A DNA stretch of 64,000 nt from Arbacia lixula (lineage: Eukaryota; Echinodermata; Echinoidea; Arbacioida; Arbaciidae). The position numbers and the translations under genes were made by a program. Shown here in pieces: positions 26,501 to 39,800 of the stretch. A model generated the notes under the pieces. The model was given only the letters and a program-made list of their open reading frames with translations. It was not told the DNA's origin and searched no databases. Position 1 is the stretch's first letter; each line of letters starts with the position of its first letter. The stretch is from assembly GCA_963669155.1 (NCBI GenBank), contig OZ022591.1, positions 19,915,925 to 19,979,924 of the forward strand, given 5' to 3'.

Positions 26501-29500
26501 CATGCTATTCATGATGCTTTGAGTAAACAATATCAGAAAAACTGAGGTTTGTTAAACCCTACAAAGACAGAGCACACTCACATTTATGATGCTGTGAGGA
26601 TTTCTTCTGCTGGTCTACAAAGAGGTGGCACTGGGCTGGGTTGCAATGTAGGGTTATAAAAAGGTCATATGTATATTGGAAACGAAGAGAAACAGAGGAT
26701 ACCCTAATGGTAATATTTGGCTGACTTTTCTCCATTCAGATACAGAGCAGCGGGACTCTTGCGTAATCTGCTGTATGGACAAAAGATGACAGCTACGAAT
26801 AATCTCTAAATGCCTTTAATACAGGGTGCAATCAAGCCACATCCATTTGGTCATTGCAGTTCCATGGCAAAATGACATTCTTACTGGACCAGGGTTCACA
26901 AAGCCAGGGATTCTAACTATGAGCAACAGGTTAATACCCATTTCACAGTTTTAACCTGCACAAAGGGCTACAATACATTGAAACATCTGAGAGTGAATCT
27001 AAGACGTACCATGATTTTAGCTCCTTGTTTTTCATAATTGGAGGGCAAATGATGAGAGCTTCTGTGTATTTGTTAATGGCCTTCTCATACTGTCGAGCCT
27101 GGAAGAACTCGTTGCCCTGCTCCTTGAGTCGTTCGGCCAAGTCTCGGTTTAGTTTCTTGCTGGATTTGAGGCGCTCGGTGAACTGCTTCCTGGCGTGAAG
27201 GAACCCACTGTCAAGAAAAAAGAGAAAGAGTTTGTTTTGTCTAATGTCATGTTGTTTTTTATCTTCCTCTGATTAAAGACAGGGTGTCCCGTTTGCAAAA
27301 GTCATGAAATTTGGCAGGAATCAGCAGTTTTCCCAAATAACAACATGCATGAAATCTCAGTCATAGCTTCACCAGCAATATCAGGAAAATTGAAAAACTA
27401 TTCTTGTTTACGTTTGAAACGCACTGACCACAGTCTACATTCATTATTGCATTATCTCTGTCAGCCTTCTGTGTGGGCATTGAACACATGCACTATGAAG
27501 GGGACCGGTGCGGAGCATAGCGCAAAGTGTCTCTGGTCTCTAGGCTGTAGGTTCTGAACAGCCCAAAACCTCCTCAAAAGCTAGCGATCGCTATGATTTC
27601 ACATGAAGTAAGTCACTTTCCAGTTCTATTATTGGGAGGGAAGTTCTGATTCAGTATCTACTTCCATTTTTCATGGTTTTTCCAAAATTCTATTTTTTTG
27701 CCCTGCAAAAGGGACATCCTGTTTTTCAGCCACCCACCAATAATACGTTTGCTTTGGTTAAGTGTATTGCTGGACATCTACCTTCCATTGAACTGGTAAT
27801 TGGTGTTAAAGAGCTCATGTTTAAGGCAATATCAGGGACATATAGACCACCTCCCTTGAGCAGTATGTTTCACTGTACTAAGTTTGAGAAGTGAGGCAAT
27901 AGGAAGGAGAGGAGAACTCACTCTCTGGCATAATGTTGATAGCCTCTCAGAAGATCTGTCACATGCATGTTCAGTGGTCTCTGCAAGCACACAAGAAAAC
28001 AAATATTTTATAAGAAGACAAATATTTCATAATACATACATAAACATTCACCACTGAATAAACTACACAGGCTCACAGTCATTGAGCACCTGTAATAAAA
28101 AAAAAAGGTGCTCCTGCGAATGACAAAAAATATAGCAATTCGACTGCCACGCAGTCGATTTTACCCAAACTTTCACCAGTCTACCTCCATGTAGTGATAT
28201 ATCTCTGTCCCATGTTTGGTTAGAATTGCACCACTGGATTTGGATTTAGGTTTATGGTGAAAATTATAAACTTTTGCAAAGTTCATTGACCTTTGACCTC
28301 TGACCTTTCAGGAATTCTACCAAAAATGTCACCAGTCTACCCCCAAGTAATGACCCATCTGTGTACCATGTTTAATGAGAATTGCATCCTTGGATTTGGA
28401 TTTATTGTGAAAAAAGTCAATTTTTTTACAACGTTTTACAAAGTTCATTGACCTTTGACCCCTCAGGAATTTTACCAAAAATGTCACCTGTTTAACCCCA
28501 AGTAGTGATTTATCTTTGTACCATGTTTAATGAGAACTGCATCCTTGGATTTAGATTTAATGTGAAAAAGGTGAAAAAGGTGAAAAAGGAAAACACCTAA
28601 ACGGATTCAGGACATACAACCCAAAAACTTCGTGGTGGAGGCATAAAAACAATTTAAAGTATTTAAAAGGTTTTAGAAGTACTGTAGCCCTGCAAAATTA
28701 ATTTGCACATTCCCCCCCCCCCCCCCCACTAATTTGAATGTGACAAAAATGGATTGAATAATATTTCTCCCCTCATACAACTAACTCTACAGGCAATATT
28801 TTATTGCAATTATTCATTGCCATTTTGCCCTAACCTTTCACCCTTCCAGAGTTAATACTTCCAATGCTACCTGTACATTGTCTACTCAACTAAGTAGGTG
28901 ATCAGTAGTAACCCTTTGGCAATTAATGACAGATAAATTTAATCGCATCATTGACTTGAGAAGGTTGTGATTTAATCCAGTAAACTATTTAATGTAATTT
29001 CTCAGAACATCAAAACAAAAAAATATAAATCTGTAAGCTAATTTATTTAGCTAGCTAATATATTATCATATCTAAAATCATCATGAGCCAAACGGTTGCC
29101 TGTTTCTCTACCTGGCTACTGTCTCTGCCTGGCTAGTGTCTCTGCCTGGCTAATTCAAGTTCCTGCATGTTTTTCTTTTCCTCGGCATATTTTCTAATAG
29201 ACTGATTTATCAATCTTATTACGACAAAGAGAAACAGCAAAACAATCAAATCTAAACAAAACATGTATCTTACTGCTTCGTTGAAGTAATATTCAGGGTA
29301 GTAGTGGATGTGGTGCGGGCCAAAGTATTTGATCATGTGATGCACACCCTCTGTCTCCACAGTGTAGGTCAGGTAGGCCAGCATGCTGAGCTGAAGGTCA
29401 TGGCTGTGACTGTACATGTGGATGGATGCAGCTCGAGCTATGCTCTGTAAACAAGGTAGAACAAACCCCAATCACAAATCACTGTTATACAGATAATACA

Positions 29501-30849
29501 CAGCTCTCCCTAGTGCCCAGTTCATGCATTAACCCTATATAGCCCGGGCTATTTTGGGGGGGGGGGGGGCAAAAACAGCCCCCCCTAAGATCTCGACTGT
29601 TGATCGCGCGATCGCGACGAAAATTGGCACGTACGTCACCGATGCCGTATTCTCCTTTAAATATAGCCCCAAAACTGCTAGATATCAGTCCAGACACTCT
29701 TGTTAGGATTATTATCAAATTAGGATTTTAAAAAATGGCAATATCAAAGTTTTTCTTATGTATTTTATTGTTTTTTTAATTTCTTATGTATTTCTTTGTT
29801 TTTTCGACTTATGTTTTTCATGGTTTTTTTCAATGGAAATCGTTGGCAACACTATTTCAGTCATAAATACCATGAAATCTGTTGTTTTTCATCAGTAATA
29901 AGAGAAATAATGATACATTTATGAATTTTGGCTAGATACAGAATTTGCATTGGATTTGTACATGAAATCACGTTTTTGAGCAATTTTTGGTCTGACATGC
30001 ACATACAAAATGTTACGTAACTTCGGAACCGTGTACCCCCACGTCGCAAATTTGGTCTTAAAAGTTGTGTGAGACTTGAAGGAAAAGAGTCATGAAACGT
30101 CGCGTCGCGATCTTTTTGCGTTACAAATTTATTGCGAAAAATGTCGAGGGGGGGGGGCTGTTTTTGCCCCCCCCCCCCCCCGGGGCTAGATAGGGTTAAC
30201 ACTGCAACTGAGCACAATGTGCGTACCATTTGAGCATGCTCTATGCATTTATGTGCAGATCAGCCCATTCATTCACCCTTCCTGCTGCTCAATAGGCTTT
30301 GTATGCATAATTGGTGATAAAATATGCACATGGCGAACAAAGGGTTGATAGAGGTCCAGAACCAGAAAGGTACATTTCGTTTTGGGTGATATTGGATTAT
30401 TGAATGTCCATTTATTGAGAAAACAAGAACTCTCCTGGGACATTTGATTGAACTCAACCGTGGTCTAAACATGGGCTACTACCATAGTAACTGGCGTGAA
30501 TATAGCACCTATGAAGAACCTTAACAGGCATGTTCATTGTTGGACATTTTTAAAGTGTAAGTGCCAAATCAAGCATACATCACAAAATTTGCTTTAACTG
30601 TGGTCTTAATCTACAACTCCTTGGAGAATTCTGGCTAATACTGTTAGAATTGTTTGTGTGTCCATGCCTCACCTCCACAGCTCCGATCTTGTACCTCAGC
30701 ATCCCCTCATGCATGGCAATTTTAGTGGCCAGATGAAAATAATGTGTGATGTGGTCGTACGTTGCAAAATACACTACAAGTCAAGGGGAGAGAAAAAAAA
30801 TAGTAGACACATATATCTATTTTTGCTTCAAAAGAGAATAAGATCAACA

Positions 30850-30887
<38 letters not shown>

Positions 30888-33800
30888 AGATAGATAGAAG
30901 GGGCGTCTTCATTAGCTCGAGCTGGGCAAAATAGCGAGCTTGTTCTGATCGGGTTAGCTAGCCAGATCACGAAAAAGCTAGCTATTTGTGTCTTCATTAG
31001 CCAGATCAGGCAAAATAGCGAGCTATTTGGTCGAGAAAATTTCCCACGAAATCTTGGGCTAGATGGAGCTAGCTCAAGCTAGTTCGGAGCATCTTCATTA
31101 GCCTGAAAATTTCTCGATCCCGGCATGCATCAGCACCCACGAGGCATCATTTACGTAATAGGTTTTTACACGTGCGTGAATGCGAGCTCACAACCGAAGC
31201 CATGCAGTCATGGTCTATTCCCGTCGCACACTGCTGGTACGTGCGAAACTCGGGATAATTTACGCAACCCGAGCTCGAGCTTACGTATCCCGAGTTTCGA
31301 GCTAATGAAGACGCGATTGCAACTTCAGGCTAATTCCCCGGATCAGCAAAATAGCTCGCTATTTCATCTGATCGGGCTAATGAAGACGCACCTAGAGAGA
31401 GGTCAGCTCTAGGCTCTTTTCAGATATTCACCTCTTCTTTTGACCAGCTGGACAAGGTTTTTAAGAACAGATGAGTCTCTGATTCAAAAAGTGAGAGAGG
31501 AAGGGAGATGAGAAAGAGAGGAAAGGAAGAAAGAACAATATGAGTGAGAGATGGAGAAATAGAGAGTAACAAAGAGGAGAGACAGACAAAAGTAGAGCAA
31601 TTTGACTGCCACACCGTCGATAAATATACGTCTGCCTCTTTGCTGGCTCTATTTATTCTCAGAAATCATGTTTGCTTCCTGGGCAAAGAACCATTGAATT
31701 ACTGTGTGAAAATGTCATATTCTGTTTTTCCATGTTTAGCCAAGTCTTGCAATGTTCATTGACCTTTGATCTCTTAGTTCTTTGACTTCTAATCTAACCA
31801 GTCTGTCTAAATTCACTGACCTTTGACTTTTAAGAAATTTTACCCAAACTTTCACCAGTCTACCTCAATAAAGAGAGAGAGAGAAAGAGAGAGAGAAGGA
31901 TCAAGAAGGAGAGACAGAGGGACAGAGAAATGGAGCAACAATCAGTTAGACAGAGAGATTGAGGAGGAATGTCAAGAAGGGGAGAGAAGAGAGTGTATAC
32001 ACAGATTTAGAACAAGGCATTAGCAATATTGTGTCTCGCCCACTTGCGAAAATAACCAGAAATATCGCGATCTCCGTTGCTACGCAAAAGAAAACTGAAA
32101 CAAACAAATAAGCAACTTTAAACAGACAACATCAAAATCAGGTGCAAAATAGTGACTTTGAATAAATTTGCATAAATGTGCATGAGTAATGTTTGCCTAA
32201 AAATGCTCACACATGCTCACACAATTCTGTGCACAAGTTAGGAAGCCTTCACCAAGAGTCTTGCAAGTAAACTTTAATGTATGACCTCAAATGACCTTTG
32301 ACCTTATCATGTGACCTCTTACAGCACAATAACATGCAGGTGCCCCAAGTGCATCCATCATCCAAGTTTGATTGCCATTGTAGCAACATGTGATGAGTTA
32401 TGTGTGATAAGAGAGTCTTGCAAGTAAACTTTAACGTATGACCTCAAATGACCTTTGACCTTATCCTGTGACCTCCAACGGTACCATAACATGAAGGTAC
32501 CCCCAGTGCATCTATGACCCAAGTTAGGTTGTAATCCAAGCAACCTATGTGAAGTTATTTGTCAAAAGAGAGTCTTGCAGGTAAACTTTAACGTATGACC
32601 TCAAATGACCTTTGACCTTATCCTGTGACCTCCAACAGCACCATAACATGTAGGTACCCCCAGTGCATCTATGACCCAAGTTAGGTTGTAATCCAAGCAA
32701 CCCATGTGAAGTTATTTGTCAAAAGAGAGTCTTGCAGGTAAACTTTAACGTATGACCTCTAATGACCTTTGACCATATCCTGTGACCTCCAACGCCACCA
32801 TAACATGAAGGTACCCCCAGTGCATCTATGACCCAAGTTAGGTTGTAATCCAAGCAACCCATGTGAAGTTATTTGACAAAAGAGAGTCTTGCAGGTAAAC
32901 TTTAACGTATGACCTCAAATGACCTTTGACCTTATCCTCTGACCTCCAACGGTACCATAACATGAAGGTAACCCCAGTGCATCTATGACCCAAGTTAGGT
33001 TGTAATCCAAGCAACCCATGTAAAGTTATTTGTCAAAAGAGAGTCTTGCAGGTAAACTTTAACGTATGACCTCAAATGACCTTTGACCTTATCCTGTGAC
33101 CTCCAACAGCACCATAACATTAAGGTACCCCCAGTGCATCTATGACCCAAGTTAGGTTGTAATCCGAGCAACCTATGTGAAGTTATTTGTCAAAAGAGAG
33201 TCTTGCAGGTAAACTTTAACGTATGACCTCAAATGACCTTTGACCTTATCCTGTGACCTCCAACGCCACCATAACATGAAGGTACCCCCAGTGCATCTAT
33301 GACCCAAGTTAGGTTGCAATCCAAGCAACCCATGTGAAGTTATGGATCATAAGAGAGTCTTGCAGGTAAACTTTAACATTTGTGACGGACGACGGACGAC
33401 GGACGGACGACGGACGGACGCCATTTGGATCCTTTAGTCTCGCCTTCACCTCCGGTGGGCGAGACAAAAACTGATGGTGTTGTTCGTAGTCTAGAAGAGA
33501 TGGGTTTTCAGATATTTCAGATATTCACCTCCTCTTTCGACCAGCTCAATGAGGTTATAAGACGACACCAGTCTGTGACAGATGGCCTCACTGGAGCACA
33601 GGCCCAAGACGACAGTCAAGGACTCTTGGCAGGCCGCTGCAGAGAACTTGTTATTGACTGGTGCCGTCAACCATCGGATGCAGGGCTGCAGAAGCAACAA
33701 TCCATCATTTCGTTTTCAAAGATATCATATATAAGGCTAGACTTTTGTTTTGCATGTTGATTACCCCAATAAGCATACCATGTTGGGTTGGAATTTCATC

Positions 33801-36800
33801 ATTGGATTTGGATTTATTGTAACAAACATCAACTTTTGGCAATTTTTTTAGAAAAGTTCATTGACCTATCACCTCAATCAGAATTCACATATGTACCAAG
33901 TTTGAAGCAAATCTGGTTAACGGTTCTCAAAGATATTGAATAAACAGATGGACAACCCAAAAACATACATGTATTGCCTCTGGCCACTTTGTGGCGGAGG
34001 CAAACAAATGTTTTTACTATAAAAAAAAATTAACTTCGTAACTGATGGAACTGATGCAATCTTTTAAGTTGAACATAAACCTCCTTTAAGACTTGATGAA
34101 ATAAGTTCTTACGTCTAGAAGTCTATGATACATTCAAAGAGCAGGAGAGAGAAGAGAGAGGAAGAGTGAAAGTGAGAAAGGAGGAATGGAGAGAGTGGTG
34201 GGGGGACATAGATCTAGACAAACTGAAGGTGTTGTTTGGCTTACATCTAGAAGAGATGGGTCCTTTGTCACAGCTGCTCTGGGCTCTTCACATATACGAC
34301 AAAGCTGCAGTGAAGGAGAAATAACAAGAAAATACAAACTCAATAATGAATTCACTAAACTAGCATCATAAACATGTAGAGCTCACTTATAATTTTGCCA
34401 GAATACTTCATTCACATATTAAGCATAATACCAATATTCTTGCACCCTTGACTATGACATCACTGAGGTGCCATTACAGTTAGATGTCAACCAATTTAAA
34501 ATACATTGTGGTTGATTGTAACAATCTCAACAAAATCACAAATTCAGCTCAGTTATGGATTGTGAAGACAACCAAATGTGACCATTCAAATGGGTGGGTT
34601 ATTCTAAGGTGAATACAAAATGCTGTGCAAGATATCCCTGACAATTCAGCAAAGTTCATTAAGCAGTGTCTCATCTCCTTACAAAGGCACCATACAATGG
34701 CATTTTGTACACAAGACATCATTTATCCAGTCATCCAGTTATCCAGTCATGTTTAAATATGTTTTCCACAACTCAATGTTTGTATGTGCCTGAAATATTG
34801 ATATAGTTGGATTGAATCGTAATGTCATTGGGCTGGTGAAAAGCAAGTCTCTATCATTTTGCACTGAATTAAATATCTTCATTTGTTTCTATCTTATATG
34901 ACAATTTATCAAAATTGACGAATGAACAAAGTAAATATATCTTATTACATCAGGAAAAGAATGAGAAGGAAGCTAATAATATGAACCCAATTCCGCAGTT
35001 AATGATTTTTCAGTCTTTGATTATTATGTCAAATATAGTACATAATTTACATCTACACACACAAGTTACAACCATGTTTATGTTTTTCTAACTCATTGTT
35101 TATTGTTTATATGTGTCTATAGTATGGCTATATATTGTTGTCTTATTGTGCTGGTGGAAAGCAAATTTCCATGATTTTGGACTGAATAAAATATCTTGTA
35201 TCTTGTATCTTTATTGGCATTCATACAGGAACATCATTCTATTGATTTTGTTGTTCAGATTTTAATTAAATGTGATAAAGACAAAAATTGAATAGAATTT
35301 TGCATCTGTGATTCACTGCACTTACTCACAGTGCAGCTGCTAAGATGTGAAGAGAGGCATAAAGCAAATGTCAGTACAGCTTATAAAAACAAAAGAGAGC
35401 TTTTCTCCTGTGATTCAGGGCACTTACACCTACTTCATGCTGGCCAGATTTTACCAGGGGAATCTCTCAGCGTGAAAGGGAACCTAAATGGAACACCTGG
35501 GGAGCCTCGAATTAAATTTTTGAAAAAATGTTCCCCCCCTCTCCTCCCCAGTAAACACCTGTTGAACTCCTGGATGTTCACCAGGGAAAGTCTAGCATGA
35601 AAGGCCATCGCGGTGAATCACCGGGTGAAATGCAGATTAAAGATGAAAGGTCATGTCTTGTTTACGCACTTCCACGTGATTCCTACTTGCTTTCAAACAA
35701 TTGCAATTTCGCCAGCTGTGTTGTGACTGGGTCACACAAGTGTACAAAAATTAAAGCAAGCTTCTAGCTACCTAACTAGCTAACTACTTCCGCTATATTG
35801 ATGTAGGTCGGGTGTGTACTGTACAGCTGCATATGCGTACGTGCACTCAACACGTGAAGTTCACAACGGCGCGTAGTAAATTCAATGGGGCGGCACACTC
35901 CAGCGTGAAAGGAATTTTCCACGGTGATTACCTATTAGTTTCAACTGTGAATTCACTGGTGGTTCCCCGGAGCAGTATAAGAGCAAAATCGGAAGAAAGG
36001 TTTTATAATTTGATGCACTTACAGTAAAGGTCTTAAAGACTGAAGAGGCTATCACCTGTGATTTGATGCAAATTTCAGTACAGCTAAAAACTTAAAAGAG
36101 CATAAGGGGTGTACACACGACTTCCTAATCATAAAAGTGTTTACACCCTCTACACCGTAGATCAAATCAAAGGAACAAAGGCGGCCCACGTCTAACGGAG
36201 TTGGCTTTCTCATAAGCTGTATCTTTGAATTGCCTCGAACAAATACTAGTCCTGGTGCTTTCTTAGAACCGTTAATTATACTGGTTATGTGATTGAGATC
36301 GTATTATACGCGTACGTGCACTCAACACGTGAACTTCACCCTCCTACAGTGCGCTGCACAGCCCCAACGCACTCACAACTGTGCATTATTTGTATAATAC
36401 TGCACACGTGCTAGCAGGGCTTAACTTTGCACGCTACATTCAGCATTCATCATGCAAATGATAGTAGCAGTCAACAAAACTACCAACTAAATCACTAGCT
36501 GTTCTTTTCATGAGCCTACATGAGATTTCATATGCATTGTATGTTTCATTGGACACTGGATTGGAAAATATCAAACCGGAGGCCTAGCGGCTTCAGAAAG
36601 CCACCAGTTCACTGACCGATCGGACTCAAGGCGAAATCAAGTAAAGATCCTTGAAATAAGGAGGTGTTCATCTATGTTGACTAAACTTACTGTTCAGCTC
36701 CTAAAAACTGAAGAGAGTTTTTCATCTATGATATGATGCACTTAACCTGATGCTCATAGTTAGATTTTCTAACTTTCTGAACTCTGGTCCAATTCAGATG

Positions 36801-39800
36801 TTAAACTTAACCATGGAACTCCTATAACCAAAGGGTAGTTGCTTAATTGTGTTCTTTATGGTATTTGATGTTCATTCATAGCCTGTTGTCCCTTGCCCGA
36901 TTAGCAGGTTGTATGGGAGTCATGCTGCTTAGCATCTGAAGGAAAAAAGACAGCCTGCATATATGCAGGCTCAGTACAAAATGGGTTCAAGAGCTGCTAA
37001 ACAAACGAAGAGAGGTTTCCACATGTGATTCAGTGCAGTTATAGTAAAGCTCCTACCAAATAAAAAGAGAGCGTTTACCGAGGACATGATTTTGAGACTG
37101 AAGAGGTGCAAGCTGTAGGCGTAGGTCATGACACATTGTCTCTGTTCATCCTTGGTCATCTCCTCCACCGCATGCTCGTCAAAGGCTTCCTGGTAGTACA
37201 GGGGCAGCATCCCCTGTCGTCGGTCCCCCATCATGTCAAACTCATACTGCTCCAACCCGCCCTTGTACCAATCGGACACCATCTTGACTGCATAGTTCTT
37301 GCTGACATACTCGCACAGCCGAGGGAACAGCCCTTTCTTAAGGGCCATCTGTAATGAACGAAGCAGAAAGATTACTAGTAACTATTGACCCTTAGCTGAC
37401 CTTTGACCTCATCACCCTCATCAACACACAGGTGATATTACCCAAGGATCATTTGTAGTATGTATGAACACAATTGATGCTGAAATAAAAAAAAAAATGA
37501 GAGCAAGTTAACAATTACTAACATTTTTGTAACAGACTAACAGACAGGAAAAGTGATTACTAGGTCTCATCCGAACTTTGTTCTGGCAACACAATAATGA
37601 CTTATTCGAGTGATATGATAAAATGGACAGACCACCCTAAATTCAAGTTGGTTTTAATAAAAGCAGAAAGAAAAAGAAAAATTCTAGTGAAGGTTTGACA
37701 AAAATTGATCATAAGGTAAAAAAGGTAAGGTTGTTTTAAGTTTTGATTTTTTGACATCGTGTGCGTGAGTGTGTACTACTTTTTCCATCAAATGCCTTTT
37801 TCCTGTTCTTTGATGAAGTAATACAATTCTATTCATAGCGGAAGAGTGTAAAATCCTGTCTAAATATATATCAAACACACAGGTAAAATACAAAATATCC
37901 TTTTGAAAGTAGCCATTTTTGTTGTGATATAGGAACTATACAAATACATGCACACTGTCAAGCAGCGCGGTGAACAGGAGCAGCAAGAAAGATCTCGCCT
38001 AAGATATGGACACAACTCCAGAACTGTCTCTAATATTCTATATTTTGAAGTGTATTATCAGTTATCTAATATGTAGTTAACCACACATTTCAACTATTTT
38101 CAAAAAGAAAATGATATATTTTATGGGACAGCACCTTGCATGTGACATCACAAAATCAAAAGTTTAAAATTCAATAATTCTCTTTTCCTTTCACCGATTT
38201 TTGTCAAAGCTAAACCTATGTTTCTTTCATGTTTCTGCTTTTATTAAAACGAACTGAACTTTAGGGTGGACTATCCCTTTAAAAGATCAGATGAATAGCA
38301 TTAGCAGCCACATATAGACAGATCTAGACAAGGAGATATATGGCAGGCATCTTACCCTCTTGGCTATTGATTCACTCCGGGCACAGAAGGATGCGAGGAT
38401 GTGCAATGCGTGGCAAGTAACGATGGGCTGAGTTGTGTCTATGTGGAAGAGAAATTATCACATCAAAATCTCTTAGACAGTGTGACTTGATAAGTGCACT
38501 TTCATGCAGTAAGATACAGGGAAACCCCATAATAACGAGGGGGTCGGGACCCACACGTTTTCCTCCCTATACCCGATTGCTCGCTATACCAGTACATGAT
38601 CAAAACATACAGAAACAAATGCATATACACATGTACAGGACTATACAAACAATAACATATTTACCACTAAGACTGAAATCTTTAAATGGCCTTGCAAGCA
38701 TTCTAAACTGGATTCAATAACTAAAATATCTTAACAGCACAGTTGAAAATGTGAATAAATGACACTTCCAACACCTTCGTTTAGCAACAAATGAAGCAGC
38801 AGGGAGGCTAAGTTACCTGGCCGCGCCACCTGGCAAGACCGCGTGTAAGCAATGAATGATCATTGAACGCAATCTTCAGGCATGGCTAGTCGTACATGCG
38901 AGGTGTCACATGTGTGTAGAGGTTCTGTTTGCCATGTGCGTGTGTGACTGTATTGATGTTTGGGCGCGGGGGCGTGCAGTGCCCAAGCCGTACGGCGATA
39001 CAGCTCTGGCAGTACTGCACGCACGTAATATGAACTTACGCGTGTGTGGCCGTGTGTGTGATCAATGCTTAATGGTGCGAAGAAAATTGCTTGTGCTGTT
39101 GTTGCGTTTCCTTCGCTGCGTGGCGTGGCTGTATGAGGGCATGCTCGTAGTAACGGGGTCAATTTCCTTTCTTTTTCTTTATTCATGGGCTGGGAGTTTG
39201 CCTCGCTATAGCCGATCTCGTTATATGAAAACAGAATACACGGAGGTCTATGGAAGAAAAATTGGGGCCTCTGCAGGATACAATCTACAATCCTGCAGGA
39301 ACATTTTTTATTTTTTCTCTTCCTTGCTTGTACACTCCAGCTCAAAGGAATTGGCATAGGGAAAGGGAAGAAGGGGAGAAGGGGAGAAGGGGAGAAGGGG
39401 AGAGCTCATTATAACGGGGTTTGCCTGTACTTACAATCCTGCAGGAACATTTTTTATTTTTTCTCTTTCTTGCTTGTACACTCCAGCTCAAAGGAATTGG
39501 CATAGTGAAAGGGAAAGGGAAGAAGGGGAAGGAGCCGCAGTTTTAAACTGCGGTAAATATCCAGAACGCTGATGAATTTTGCATATATCATGGGGGAAAA
39601 GAAGGAATCTATATTCATAGATGAAGTTGGGAGACAAAGAAAAGAGGAATCATTTCAGCAAAATCAGAAAGGGTAGATTTTAGTGAAAGGGCTTTCTAGA
39701 GCAATTTCAAAATTAAAATCAGAAAGGTTTGAATATCTAGAGGTGTGTAGTTTTCAGTCATACTGTAGACACTGGAAGACAATACCCACCCATTGCAAAT

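Noticed and set aside
29133-29273. Hydrophobic C-terminal stretch after exon 9 suggesting a membrane helix
   Set aside because: It follows a consensus donor (GTAAGA); the joined frame continues into exon 10, so the helix is intron read-through.
32011-33467. CRISPR-like regular repeats
   Set aside because: Units are 157 bp, contiguous with no unique spacers, in eukaryotic intron sequence: a minisatellite.
38856-39359. Overlapping 165-167-codon frames on both strands
   Set aside because: They lie inside the TA-flanked pogo/Tigger-like element, lack any transposase motif, and their counterparts at 52514-53308 are broken.
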